Notes: generated from the sequence alone by a model not told the origin. DNA of 64,000 nucleotides from Flavimobilis massiliensis (GCF_900240335.1 NZ_LT964979.1:310001-374000); one strand, 5' to 3'; positions 25,108 to 33,852 are shown, counted from the first letter of the stretch. Translations and numbers: made by a program.

Positions 25108-28100
25108 TCAGTACCCCCTCGTCATAGCGTTCGCCGCCGAGGAGATCTCGGCACGGACCGTCTGACGAGCCACCGCACGCACGTCCTCACCCGTGATGGG
25201 GTTCCGCACGTAGATGTCAGGGATCGTCACGTACACGTCGCTGCCACCCGCGCCCACGCCAGCCGCGACGGGCACCGCCACGAGCGGGGCAGCGACCGGG
25301 CCGGGCGTCGCGTTGATCCGCTCGAGCAGGTTCGCGTTGTAACGCGCAGAGACCGCGTTCGTCACGTGCTCACCCGGCATCGTCATGATCGGGACGCTGT
25401 CCTTGCCGCGGACGCCGCCGGTGATCCAGCCGCCCGACGCATAGCCCTGCAGCACGCCGCCCGTCGTCGACTCGAGCAGCCGCCCGATCGACATGATGAT
25501 GCCCTGCGTGCCCTCCGCGATCGCCGTCTGCTTCGCCAGGTCCGCCTCAACCGCGGCCGACGTCGTCCCGAACGCACTCAGGGTGCCGATGTCACCGGTG
25601 CGCCGCGACTCCGCCTCGAGAGCCGTCCACGACGACGTGATCGCCGTCCAGTCCGACGCCGACGACCCCAGCAGCGCCTCAGCCAGCGCCGTCCCGCCCT
25701 CGATGCCACCCTGCAAAACCTCCTGCAGCAGCGCGTTCGGCGCACCCTTCTGCCGCAGCGCGTCCAACTTCAAGTTGAACGTCCGAGCCTTCGTCAGCTT
25801 GTCAGCCAGGTACGCACGGATCGCGCCCGCCGTCGTGCCACCACCCGTGGTCGACTGCGAGTACCAGATGTCCCCGCGACCGTTGGAGTGCTGCACCGTC
25901 TGCGACGTCGCCGCCGACAGCGTGTCCGCAAGCTTGACCTCGCCCATCATCTGCTGCGAGATCTGGTCCCGCATGCCCTTGACGTCGGACAGGAGCGCCG
26001 TCTGCTCGCTGATCTTGGCGTTCGTCTGCTCGAGCAGCGCGTACTGCCTGGTGAGGTCCTTCTCCGCCTGCTGCGCGACGTTCCGCAACTCCGCGCTCTT
26101 CGCCTTCGACAGCGTCCCCGACCCCGCCAGCCGCAGCGCCGAATCCACCGCCGACAGACCGCCCGACAGCCCCGAGTTCACCTGATCCCGGATCGTCCCA
26201 CGACGCACATCCGTCTCATGCTCAGCCCGCAGACCACGGATATCAGAACGACGCGCCTTCTCATCCGCGACGACCTTCCGCTCCGCCGCCAGCGCCTTCT
26301 CCGCAGCCTTGAGCCGCTCCTGCGCACGCTTCAGCTCGGCCTTCTGCCGATCAACCTCACGCTTCGCAGCCTGCTTCCGCGCCCGGTTCGCAGCCTTCCC
26401 GTCGATGCCCGAGTACGCGCGCTGCGCCGACGCGACATCCTTCTCCTCGCGCTTGACCGCGCGCTTCGCCGACGCCACATCAGCCTTCGCCGACGCCACA
26501 CCAGCACTACCCGTACCGCCCGAGATCGACACCATGCCACCCGACGCGAACCGCAACGCGCCCGCCTGGATCAGCCCACGCATCCGGTAGATCGCACCCT
26601 GACCGCCCGCCTTCGCGACGTCCGACGCCGTGAGCACGTGCTCACCGTTCGACAGCCACGCCGGAATCGAGTCAGACGTACCCGTACCCGGACCCACCAC
26701 AGAGCCGCCCGTAGCCTTCGCCGTCTGCCCAGTCCGCCCGGTGCCGCCAGCGTTCGCGCCGATGTTGATTCGGATCTGCCGACGCTGCGCCTCGTCGATG
26801 AAGTGGTCCAGCGCCGTCCGCGCCATGCCCATGTCGGCGAGCACCTTGAGCATCGGGATGTTGTCCTGCGCATCCGCGATCGCCTGCACAAACGCGTCCG
26901 TCTCGTTCTTCGCGGTCGTCGCGAGGTCGAGCCGTGCGAGTTCCTTGTCCGTCGCGTTGACGAGTTCCGCGACGAGCGGCGCGCCCGCAGGCCCCATCTG
27001 CGCGAGTTCGGCGAGCGTCTCCTCGGAGACCTTGCCCGCCAGCGTGACCATGTTCTGCTTCCACTCGCCCTGCGCCTTGACCTGCGACTCGAGCTCGGCG
27101 ATGTAGTCCGACGCGGACACAGAAACGCCGTCGTAGAAGTCCTCCCACGAGTCCTTGCTCGACGCCGTCGCCTCGGCTGTCGCCTCGGCGAGAGCCCTGT
27201 TCTTCTCGACCACCGCGTCATACGCGCCACCAAGGTCGATGAACGCCGACGCCGCATCGCCATACAGGCCCGAGAACGACTCGAACGCCGCCTCGAGTTC
27301 CTTCTGCGCAGCCTCCGCCCGCTTCGCCGCCTCCTCCGCGTCAAGCGCAGCCTGCAGCGTCGACGCACCAGCCTCAGCGGTATCCGCACCTGCCGTCGCG
27401 AGAGCAGCGCTGTACTGCGGCAGGACCGCCGCGACCTGGTCGAGCGTCTTGCCATTCTTAGCGGCCTCCCGCGACAGGTAGTCCTGCGCGTCAGCGAGCG
27501 CATCAGCGTTCCCGGAAGCAACGATCTGCGCCAGCGCCGAGTCGAGCGCCTTGATGCCCTGCTCGGACTGCTTCCACGCCTTGTTGCCACCGAACATGTC
27601 GTTGCCCGACGCATTCGTGCCCCAGACCTGGTCCCAAAAGCCCTCGTCCATGTTCGCCATGACGCGGGCCAGCGCATCACCGAGGTCCTGAACCTCGGCC
27701 GCCGACGTCGTCCAGAGGTCGAACTGGGACCCCTTGCCGGCGAAGAGCGCGTTCGTCGCCGCGTCCCCGTTCGTCGCGACCCTCTCGAGCGACGCCGCGA
27801 GTACGGTCGCGTCCGTCGCGACGACGCCGAGGCTGTTCTCCCACTCGATCGCCGCGATCGCCGCCCCGATTCCAGCGATGGCGAGCGTCGCAACCCCGGC
27901 GGCCTTCGCGGTCTTTCCGAGCACGCCCGGGATCCGCGAGCCTTCCGCGCGCATCTGGCCGAGAGCGGCCTTGGTGTCGATGATGCGGGGGAGCGCGAGC
28001 AGCAGCCCGCCGGCGAGCGTCGTAGCGCCGCCCCCGGCAGCAATGAGCGCCGACCCGACGACACGCACCGGGCCAGGCAAGCCCGCGATGACGCCCTCGA

Positions 28101-29343
28101 CGTTGCGCAGAGCGTCCGCGAGCCCGTTCGCCCAGCCGACAGCCGCACCACCGGACTCGGGGTCCACGAGTGGGGCCGCGAGCAGCGCCGAGATATCCCG
28201 GATCGCCGACCGCACGCGGTCCGTCGCACCGTCCCACGTCTCCTTCACGTTCGCCGACGCGCCCGCGAACTTCTCCGACATGCCAGCCGCGAGAGCATCC
28301 AGCGCCACATCAGCGCCCAGCGTGCCCTTCGTGATCGCAGCCTTGATCTCCGCGCCCGTCATGCCCATCTGCGAGCCGATGAGCTCGGCGGCGTTCACAC
28401 CGCGCTGCCCGAACTGGATCAAGTCCTGGCCGGTGATCTTCCCGGCCGCGCTGATCTGCGCCATGACGAACGCGAGCTCGCCGAGCATCTGGCTGTTGCC
28501 GCCCGCCGCTGCCGTCGCGTCGTTGATCGCCGACAGGTACGGGATGACCTTCTTCGACTCGATGCCGAACGCGAGCATCTGCTGCTGCGCGCTGATGAAC
28601 GTCTGCTTCGAGAACGGCGACGTCTTGGCGAACTTGTCGAGTTCGGCCATCTGCGCGTTGACAGCCTCAGCGCCGCCCAGCATCGTCTTGAGCGCCGCCC
28701 GCGACGACTGCTGCAGGCTGTTGTACGCCACACCCGTCTTGACCGTCGCGACCACAAGACCCGTCGTCGCCGCGCCCGCAGCCGCGAGCACACCGCCCGC
28801 CTTCTGGTACGCGTCCGTGTTGTCCTTGATCCGCTGCGCCGTCCGACCAGCCGCAGTCGCCGCCGTCTCCTGCGCCTTCGCCACCTGCTGCAGCGACACC
28901 CGATGCTTCGCCTCAGCCGCGACGGCGACCTCGGTGGCCTTCGTCAGCTTGTCGCGCTCGCCCTGCGCCTTGCGCTCAGCAGACCCGAGCTTGGACGCGG
29001 CGAGATCCGACGCCTTCTGCGCCTTGGCGAGCTCGTCCTCAGCCTTGGCCACAGAGTTGACGGTCCGACGGCTCGACGAGCGCTTCTGCTCGAGGTTCGC
29101 TTCCTTCTTAGCGAGACGATCCGCGGCCTCTGCCGCCTGCGCCTGGGCCTTGGCGAGCGACTTCTCCGAGGCCTCGACACGCTTCGCGGCCGTCGCCATC
29201 TCGGACTTCGCCTTGTCCATGACGGACTCGGTCTTGGTCGCAGCGGCCTGCATCTCCTTGAGGGAGAGCACGCCCTGCCCGAGTGCCCGACGGAACTCAC
29301 CGACCTCCGCCCGGAGGCGAACCGAGATGTTGCGCTCAGCCAT
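25108..29343 (-). CDS. tape measure protein
   Basis: 1411 aa, by far the largest gene of the element. The N-terminal ~200 residues are a long Ala/Lys/Glu coiled coil (EMQAAATKTESVMDKAKSEM onward). Next comes the conserved TMP domain (SRAALKTMLGGAEAVNAQMAEL, then AYNSLQQSS and GQDLIQFGQRGVNAAELIG); hydrophobic stretches near residues ~430-500 could insert in the membrane for DNA delivery; a second coiled coil (VASAKADVASAKRAVKREEKD) covers ~950-1080. It sets tail length, roughly 0.15 nm per residue. It is preceded by the tail chaperones and followed by the tail tip genes, the standard siphovirus order. Confidence 0.95.
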   Translation of the reverse strand: MAERNISVRLRAEVGEFRRALGQGVLSLKEMQAAATKTESVMDKAKSEMATAAKRVEASEKSLAKAQAQAAEAADRLAKKEANLEQKRSSSRRTVNSVAKAEDELAKAQKASDLAASKLGSAERKAQGERDKLTKATEVAVAAEAKHRVSLQQVAKAQETAATAAGRTAQRIKDNTDAYQKAGGVLAAAGAATTGLVVATVKTGVAYNSLQQSSRAALKTMLGGAEAVNAQMAELDKFAKTSPFSKQTFISAQQQMLAFGIESKKVIPYLSAINDATAAAGGNSQMLGELAFVMAQISAAGKITGQDLIQFGQRGVNAAELIGSQMGMTGAEIKAAITKGTLGADVALDALAAGMSEKFAGASANVKETWDGATDRVRSAIRDISALLAAPLVDPESGGAAVGWANGLADALRNVEGVIAGLPGPVRVVGSALIAAGGGATTLAGGLLLALPRIIDTKAALGQMRAEGSRIPGVLGKTAKAAGVATLAIAGIGAAIAAIEWENSLGVVATDATVLAASLERVATNGDAATNALFAGKGSQFDLWTTSAAEVQDLGDALARVMANMDEGFWDQVWGTNASGNDMFGGNKAWKQSEQGIKALDSALAQIVASGNADALADAQDYLSREAAKNGKTLDQVAAVLPQYSAALATAGADTAEAGASTLQAALDAEEAAKRAEAAQKELEAAFESFSGLYGDAASAFIDLGGAYDAVVEKNRALAEATAEATASSKDSWEDFYDGVSVSASDYIAELESQVKAQGEWKQNMVTLAGKVSEETLAELAQMGPAGAPLVAELVNATDKELARLDLATTAKNETDAFVQAIADAQDNIPMLKVLADMGMARTALDHFIDEAQRRQIRINIGANAGGTGRTGQTAKATGGSVVGPGTGTSDSIPAWLSNGEHVLTASDVAKAGGQGAIYRMRGLIQAGALRFASGGMVSISGGTGSAGVASAKADVASAKRAVKREEKDVASAQRAYSGIDGKAANRARKQAAKREVDRQKAELKRAQERLKAAEKALAAERKVVADEKARRSDIRGLRAEHETDVRRGTIRDQVNSGLSGGLSAVDSALRLAGSGTLSKAKSAELRNVAQQAEKDLTRQYALLEQTNAKISEQTALLSDVKGMRDQISQQMMGEVKLADTLSAATSQTVQHSNGRGDIWYSQSTTGGGTTAGAIRAYLADKLTKARTFNLKLDALRQKGAPNALLQEVLQGGIEGGTALAEALLGSSASDWTAITSSWTALEAESRRTGDIGTLSAFGTTSAAVEADLAKQTAIAEGTQGIIMSIGRLLESTTGGVLQGYASGGWITGGVRGKDSVPIMTMPGEHVTNAVSARYNANLLERINATPGPVAAPLVAVPVAAGVGAGGSDVYVTIPDIYVRNPITGEDVRAVARQTVRAEISSAANAMTRGY

Positions 29344-29383
29344 GAACTACCCCCGTCGGGTCGATATGCGATTGGATGTGCCC

Positions 29384-29701
29384 ATGAGCGAGCAGAGTGA
29401 GCCCCGCCCGCGGTGGAAGACCCCGGCGTTCTGGGTTGTCGCCGCGCTGGTTGCCCTCCCCGTGGGATGTGGTATCCGCGCTGCTACTGCACCCGGCGCG
29501 TCCGAGATCGACGCATGCAAGAAGGCGGCCCGCGCCGCGTTCCCGTTCCCGGACAGCACGGAGAACGTGACGTTCAGCGAGCAGCAGGAAGCCGGCTGGT
29601 TCGTGAAGGGCACGGTCACCGTCTGGCGTGACGGCGCGAAGACGCCCGTCCGCTACTGGGAATGCTCGGGCGGCAAGATCACCTGGTCGTCGACAGCCTG
29701 A
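29384..29701 (+). CDS. membrane-anchored small protein on the opposite strand within the tail cluster
   Basis: 105 aa from ATG 29384, transcribed against the late genes and divergent from the tape measure gene (41-base gap). An N-terminal signal or anchor (WVVAALVALPVGCGI) is followed by a small extracellular domain with two Cys (DACKKAARAAFPFPDS, then YWECSGGKITWSSTA). Its 3' end overlaps the GT part of the tail chaperone by 49 bp. Signal-anchored proteins expressed alone from prophages often block superinfection or alter the surface; that role is an inference. Family not recognised. Confidence 0.6.
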   Translation: MSEQSEPRPRWKTPAFWVVAALVALPVGCGIRAATAPGASEIDACKKAARAAFPFPDSTENVTFSEQQEAGWFVKGTVTVWRDGAKTPVRYWECSGGKITWSSTA

Positions 29702-30004
29702 TCGCCGGGCCATGTGTCGACGATCTGCAGGACGGTTCCCGGCTCAGGGTTCGGGTTGTCCTTGTGCCACTGCTGCCGGACCGCCTCGGCGTAGTTGATG
29801 CGGGGCTTGGCCTCGAGCCATGTGCCGCGCTCGTCGTCGTACACGACCGACGCGGGCAGCCCATCGGCGGTCATGCCGTCCTCGTAGATCGACAGAGCGA
29901 GGGCCATCTCCCGGTCGCGGGGGGACCAGGACCCCAGGAACTCCGTCGGGCGCGCACCCCAGGCGCGCGCCGTCCGGAGAGCGCGGATCAGTCCTGGGTC
30001 GTCC
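29653..30004 (-). CDS. tail assembly chaperone, frameshift (T) extension
   Basis: This frame continues the upstream chaperone after a -1 frameshift: it is open through GDDPGLIRALRTARAWG, then FLGSWSPRDREMALALSIYEDG and on to the stop at 29653. That conserved ARAWG...W..RDRE.AL pattern is the T part of actinophage G/T chaperones. ATG 29907 exists inside it but has no convincing ribosome site, so it is probably made only as the G-T fusion. Both proteins bind the tape measure protein during tail assembly. Confidence 0.8.
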
Positions 30005-30725
30005 CCGAGCCGCGACGCGAGAAAGGCGCTGGGAGGCTCGGCTCGAGGTTCGTCGCCGCGTCGATCGCTTCGAGGATCTTCCCGACCTGCACCTCACCCA
30101 GCCGTGCCGGCAGGCTCTGCGCCTGGTCGAGTGTGATCGACGTTGCGATGACCTCACCGCCCACCTCGATGCGCGAGAGGGCGCGCACGATCTTCTCCGC
30201 GCCACGCGCGATGAGGGCGGCAGTCACAGCCTCCCGGTAGGCGTCAGCCTCCGCAGCGTGCTCGACGGAGAACAGTCGCTTGCGTTCCTCCCACGCCAGG
30301 TACGCCTGCGTGAATGCGCGTGCCTGCGCGTCCGTCGGGCGGGCCTGCATGAACGGCGGCTTCTCCGCGAACGTCTCGGGCTTCTCCGGGAGCGGGTGCG
30401 CCTCGTTGACCGCCCTCTCGTCGTCCGACGACAGTGCGCGCAGGAACCACACGGACTTGGATGCCTCAAGCTCGGCGACCAGCGCCTCGCCCTCAGCTTC
30501 GAGTGCAGCCAGCGGGTCCTCCTCGCCGGCCGAACGCTCGCCGACGTCCGACTGCTCGGCGCGCTCGTAGCGGCGCTGCCACTCCTCGATGCGAGCGAGC
30601 AGGTCGGGCCGCTGGTACACCTCGACGGCTGCTTCGGCGACGGTCGCGCCGCCCAGCCACGCCTCGAGGCCGATCGTCTGCGCGCCCTCGGCGCTCACGT
30701 TGATGTCAGTCACGGGTCTCTCCAC
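29988..30725 (-). CDS. tail assembly chaperone G
   Basis: 245 aa, acidic and helix-rich, ending RRGSGTTQD. It precedes the tape measure gene, as gpG does in lambda-like tails. A run of four G (plus-strand CCCC at 30003-30006) lies 15-18 bases before its stop; a -1 slip there moves ribosomes from the ...GSG... reading into the GDDPGLIRAL frame and yields the G-T fusion. The N terminus TDINVSAEGAQTIGLEAWLGG is typical of these chaperones. Confidence 0.82.
   Translation of the reverse strand: MERPVTDINVSAEGAQTIGLEAWLGGATVAEAAVEVYQRPDLLARIEEWQRRYERAEQSDVGERSAGEEDPLAALEAEGEALVAELEASKSVWFLRALSSDDERAVNEAHPLPEKPETFAEKPPFMQARPTDAQARAFTQAYLAWEERKRLFSVEHAAEADAYREAVTAALIARGAEKIVRALSRIEVGGEVIATSITLDQAQSLPARLGEVQVGKILEAIDAATNLEPSLPAPFSRRGSGTTQD
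30001..30007 (-). promoter_or_regulatory. candidate -1 frameshift slippery site
   Basis: Minus-strand codons TCG GGG ACG allow the GGG-decoding tRNA-Gly to re-pair one base back on GGG, after which GAC GAC CCA is read in the T frame. A second, weaker possibility is TTC-to-TTT slippage about 20 bases upstream. Frame geometry supports -1, not +1. Confidence 0.55.
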
Positions 30726-30728
30726 GGG

Positions 30729-30998
30729 TCAGTTCTTCACGGGGGTGATGCGGGTGGTGCGCTCGTCGCCGTCCTCGTCACGGATGGGGATGAACACGCG
30801 GTGCTTGTAGTAGCCGGAGCCGTTCGGGTCGAGCCGCTTGCGTCCGTGCTCATCGCGCGCGATCACAAGCGCGTGCACGCCGTCGTGCGCATAGCGGATC
30901 TCGCGGATGTCGGCCGGGTCGAAGCCGATAGCGCGCAGCGGAGCGAGGTACTGCTCGCGCGTCAGGAACTCGGGCACGCCGGGGATGGTGATGCTCAT
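30729..30998 (-). CDS. small tail-region protein
   Basis: 89 aa, between major tail protein and chaperone G. It begins MSITIPGVPEFLTREQYLAPLRAIGFDP and contains YKHRVFIPIRDEDG; basic, mixed alpha/beta. It is of a type often found beside actinophage major tail genes, but no function is known. Confidence 0.65.
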   Translation of the reverse strand: MSITIPGVPEFLTREQYLAPLRAIGFDPADIREIRYAHDGVHALVIARDEHGRKRLDPNGSGYYKHRVFIPIRDEDGDERTTRITPVKN

Positions 30999-31045
30999 GG
31001 GGAACCGCCTCCGCGGGTCTCGTCACGGGTCGGGTAGTGGTGGTC

Positions 31046-31082
31046 CGCGCGGCCCCGGACCCGTGAAGAACGGGGCCGCGCG
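31046..31082 (-). terminator. hairpin after the major tail gene
   Basis: Perfect 12-bp arms 31046-31057/31071-31082, loop 13 nt, starting 22 bases after the major tail stop. Probably a partial terminator that gives more tube protein than downstream tail proteins. Confidence 0.65.
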
Positions 31083-31103
31083 GGGATCATGCGAGCCGGA
31101 AGG

Positions 31104-31625
31104 TCACGGCCCCGCGACGACGACCTTGTCGATCGCCGCGTCCTGGTGGAGCAGCACCTGCCGGTACTTGATGTACCCCGTGCGGTCGCCACGCTGCGGG
31201 TCGTCCGTCACGACCTCGTAGTAGCGGTACTCGTCACCCGCCGCCCACGCCTCCTTCGACTTCTTGTGCGAGTCACGCACGACGAGGTAGAGCGTGGTGC
31301 CCTTCTCCTTCGCGAGGTCCCACAGCCAGTCGTCGTCCGTGTCAGGGAGGCCCGTCGCCGGGTCCCAGAAGCGGAGGATCGACCAACCGCCACCGAAGTT
31401 CGAGAGGCCCGGCGCCTGGCCGTTGCCCTCAGCGCACAGCGGCGCCTCGTCGATCGTCTCCGAGCCCGTCGGCCCGTAGTCGAAGTCGCTCTTGAGGATC
31501 TGGCACGACGCGTCCTTCGCGCCCGCGCCCGTCAGCTCGGAGAGCAGGATCGCGTTCTTGTCGGCGGGAGCAGCGGCGAGCACCGTGACCTTGGTGTTGC
31601 CGTCCGCGAGAGTCTTGACGCTCAT
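31104..31625 (-). CDS. major tail tube protein
   Basis: 173 aa, beta-rich with the tube-protein features: an N-terminal strand segment ADGNTKVTVLAAAP, a central loop with FDYGPTGSETIDEAPLC and a C-terminal VDDPQRGDRTGYIKYRQ-like segment (here TDDPQRGDRTGYIKYR). It polymerises into the tail tube. Position between connectors and chaperone G supports this. A strong hairpin follows. Confidence 0.85.
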   Translation of the reverse strand: MSVKTLADGNTKVTVLAAAPADKNAILLSELTGAGAKDASCQILKSDFDYGPTGSETIDEAPLCAEGNGQAPGLSNFGGGWSILRFWDPATGLPDTDDDWLWDLAKEKGTTLYLVVRDSHKKSKEAWAAGDEYRYYEVVTDDPQRGDRTGYIKYRQVLLHQDAAIDKVVVAGP

Positions 31626-31816
31626 GCGTCCTCCTTCGGGGTGGCCGCGGACTTGCCCGCAGCCTTGGTGGTGGATGCCGCCTCAGCGGCCTTGACCTCC
31701 GCCGGACGGCGGGGAGTGCGGGTGAACACACCGGGGAAGATCCGCAGGTGCGACTCCGGCACCGGGTGCGGGACCTTCTCCCCGGTGTCCTTCCGATAGA
31801 CCTCGATGCGAGCCAT
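31622..31816 (-). CDS. small basic phage protein next to major tail gene
   Basis: 64 aa, overlapping the major tail start by 4 bp. The N-terminal half (MARIEVYRKDTGEKVPHPVPESHLRIFPG) is folded-looking, the C-terminal half is Ala/Lys-rich and disordered (EVKAAEAASTTKAAGKS). No function recognised; possibly a tail-assembly accessory. Confidence 0.6.
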   Translation of the reverse strand: MARIEVYRKDTGEKVPHPVPESHLRIFPGVFTRTPRRPAEVKAAEAASTTKAAGKSAATPKEDA

Positions 31817-31884
31817 GGGTGCCTCCTGGGCATGACGAGCAGCCCCGGCACGCGGCGCGTGGGGGCTACAGGGGGATGGATGGG

Positions 31885-32304
31885 TTAGGTGGCGGGGGTG
31901 GAGTGCAGGTCGTACAGGTCGACCGAGAAAGCCGGGCTCGTGTTCGTGCCGGGAATCTTCACGTCCCGATCCACCTGCACCGTCTGACCGCCAGTGCGCT
32001 TGAGCGACGCCGACCGGCCAGCAACGCCCAGCGGCGTACGAGCGTCACCAGGCGAGAGGACCGCGCGAACAGCCGACTGCACCGCCAGCACGCCCTCCGG
32101 CGACCCCGCCACGACCGTCACACCGACGACCGCCTCGAGATCATCCACCGGACCGCACAGCGGCGGCTCCGACCCCGGATCGCCCGTGCCCGACCACAAC
32201 AGCACGTAGGGGAACGTCGGCGGCTCAGGCACGCTCACGTAGTGCACCTGCCAGCCGAGCGGGGCGAGCGCGGCCTTGATCGCCTCGATGTGAGCGAGCA
32301 TCAC
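31885..32304 (-). CDS. tail terminator protein
   Basis: 139 aa. The opening IEAIKAALAPLGWQVHYVSVP, followed by PTFPYVLLWSG and a Val-rich VGVTVVAGSPEGVLAVQSAVRAVL, is the alpha/beta pattern of the gpU/tail terminator family that caps the tail tube and joins it to the head. It lies between the HK97 gp10-like and major tail genes, the expected order. Confidence 0.75.
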   Translation of the reverse strand: MMLAHIEAIKAALAPLGWQVHYVSVPEPPTFPYVLLWSGTGDPGSEPPLCGPVDDLEAVVGVTVVAGSPEGVLAVQSAVRAVLSPGDARTPLGVAGRSASLKRTGGQTVQVDRDVKIPGTNTSPAFSVDLYDLHSTPAT

Positions 32305-32696
32305 AGCCCCTCTCCGACAAGCCGAGCGAGCTCGCGCTCGAACTTTGGCACCTCGGCAGCGAGGGCAAGTGACGGGTCAGGGACAGTGCCACCACCGCGC
32401 GACGTCCCGAAGTACGCGACGTTCGCGAGATTGCCCGCGCTGCCCGGCTCAGACTCCGGCCCGATCTCCGCCTCGATGACACCGCCACCGAACGCGCCCG
32501 CGGTACGGATGTCGTAGGACACGTCACGAGCGATGCCCTTGAAGTGTCGCGACCCGGACAGTTCACGCTGCAACTGCTTCTTGATGTTCACCGCGCCACG
32601 CTCAACCACCGCACGCGCCTGCGACTCCACCGCAGACTCCGCCGCAGCAAACGCCTCAATCGCCTCAGCGAAACCCGACGACTCAAGCGACGTCAT
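32301..32696 (-). CDS. HK97 gp10-like head-tail protein
   Basis: 131 aa. The helical start (FAEAIEAFAAAESAVESQARAVVERGAVNIKKQLQREL) followed by short strands with GPESEPGSAGNLANVAYFGTSRGGG is typical of the HK97 gp10/neck family. ATG 32696 overlaps the upstream gene by 4 bp. Start before this would enter the upstream connector gene. Confidence 0.75.
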   Translation of the reverse strand: MTSLESSGFAEAIEAFAAAESAVESQARAVVERGAVNIKKQLQRELSGSRHFKGIARDVSYDIRTAGAFGGGVIEAEIGPESEPGSAGNLANVAYFGTSRGGGTVPDPSLALAAEVPKFERELARLVGEGL

Positions 32697-33082
32697 GACG
32701 GGTCCTCGACGGTGAGCCGCATCGCGGTAGCCGTCGTCTTGCCCGGCCGCCGCGAGACACGGAACTTGCGGCCGACGAGCGTCTCGTCGACGCCCGCCGA
32801 CTCGACCGTGACAAGCATCCCCGGCTCCGGCGTGAACGCCGCGACAGGAAAGTGCACCTGGCGGGAGTGCACCACGTACTCGTGCCCACCCGCCTCCCGC
32901 TCGGCACCCGTCGGGACGCGAGACTCCTGCACCTTGCACTCGCCGCGGTAGACGAGCGTCAGCGTCGGCAGCCCCGTGAGCGGGTCCTTCGCGCCCGCAC
33001 GCTCGACTCGAGCCGAGTCGATGAACAGCGACTCCGCTAGCGCAGCACCGACCTGCCGGGCGTACAGCATCACGTCACGCAC
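32693..33082 (-). CDS. head-tail connector protein
   Basis: 129 aa from GTG 33082, chosen because GGAGG (33090-33094) is 7 bases upstream; ATG 33070 would be too far from it. Beta-rich, with LTLVYRGECKVQESRVPTG and VHFPVAAFTPEPGMLVTV, like the stopper/adaptor proteins of the neck. The GTG start overlaps the upstream stop, indicating coupling. Confidence 0.7.
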   Translation of the reverse strand: MRDVMLYARQVGAALAESLFIDSARVERAGAKDPLTGLPTLTLVYRGECKVQESRVPTGAEREAGGHEYVVHSRQVHFPVAAFTPEPGMLVTVESAGVDETLVGRKFRVSRRPGKTTATAMRLTVEDPS

Positions 33083-33479
33083 CGGGCTGCCTCCATCTCG
33101 GCAGGCCGATGCGCAGGCTGCCCACGGACCCGCGCGGTGCGGGCGCGAGCAGCGCCCTCTCATCGCCCGTCACGTACAGCGCACCAGAGGACACCGCCGT
33201 GTCGATCGTCGCCTGGAAGTCGTCCACGCCCATCTGACGCAGCGCCCGCGGGTTCTTGATGACCCGCAGCACCATGTCCTCGACGACGCCCTTGACGAGA
33301 GCCGCCGGGAGAGTGCCCGCCGCGATACGGCGGGGGACGGACGGCACGGCCGCGAGCAGCCGTTCCTCGGCCTTGTCGATGAGCTTCTGGATCTGCGCAT
33401 CGACGGTCGGGCCTTCGGGGATCGCGAGTCCGAAGCCTGCGTCCCGGATGTCGCTGGGGGTGACGCCAAGCGTGCTCAT
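33075..33479 (-). CDS. head-tail adaptor protein (Gp19/Gp15-like)
   Basis: 134 aa. An all-helical body (DAQIQKLIDKAEERLLAAVP, then LVKGVVEDMVLRVIKNP) followed by a C-terminal stretch ERALLAPAPRGSVGSLRIGLP, the layout of Gp19-family adaptors that sit under the portal. Confidence 0.8.
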   Translation of the reverse strand: MSTLGVTPSDIRDAGFGLAIPEGPTVDAQIQKLIDKAEERLLAAVPSVPRRIAAGTLPAALVKGVVEDMVLRVIKNPRALRQMGVDDFQATIDTAVSSGALYVTGDERALLAPAPRGSVGSLRIGLPRWRQPGA

Positions 33480-33493
33480 GCGCCCTCCTCAGG

Positions 33494-33790
33494 TCAGGCC
33501 GTGTGAGCCTCGACGGCAGCGCGGATGTCGGCCTTGGACGCGCCCTCGGGGTAGGCCGCGCCGATCTTGTCGGCGTAGGCCGCCCACGTGTCACGTGATG
33601 CGCGACCGTCCGGCACGTCGTCACCTGCGGGCTCTACGGGCTCCTCGGGGACGTCGCCGTCGAGGAGGTGCGCGCCGACCACGATGCCGTCCGGCACGTC
33701 GTCACCCGCGGACAGGTGGAAGCCGGCGGGGATGCCGTCGGCGGTGTACGGGTGCACGACCCCGACGAGGTCGTGACGGATCTTCGCCAT
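33494..33790 (-). CDS. small phage protein between capsid and adaptor
   Basis: 98 aa. N-terminal strand-rich segment (KIRHDLVGVVHPYTADGIPAGFHL), an acidic linker and a C-terminal helical LEM/SAP-like motif (WAAYADKIGAAYPEGASKADIRAAVE), a form of small domain seen in phage head-region proteins. Function not known. Confidence 0.65.
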   Translation of the reverse strand: MAKIRHDLVGVVHPYTADGIPAGFHLSAGDDVPDGIVVGAHLLDGDVPEEPVEPAGDDVPDGRASRDTWAAYADKIGAAYPEGASKADIRAAVEAHTA

Positions 33791-33810
33791 GTTCAGCCCC
33801 TTTCTGGGCG

Positions 33811-33846
33811 CCCGTGGGGCGCAACGATGATGCTGCGCCCCACGGG
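33811..33846 (-). terminator. hairpin after the major capsid gene
   Basis: Perfect 13-bp arms 33811-33823/33834-33846, loop 10 nt, 7 bases after the capsid stop. Probably a partial terminator setting capsid protein in excess over neck proteins. Confidence 0.7.
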
Positions 33847-33852
33847 GATCGG

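Noticed and set aside
25105..29400. 1431-codon open frame on the + strand opposite the tape measure gene
   Set aside because: Arg/His-rich composition and no ribosome site; it is the antisense shadow of a high-GC gene whose minus-strand product has clear tape measure domains.
29653..29907. Independent 84-aa gene downstream of chaperone G
   Set aside because: No ribosome site, and the conserved T-chaperone sequence continues upstream of its ATG in the same frame; treated as a frameshift product.
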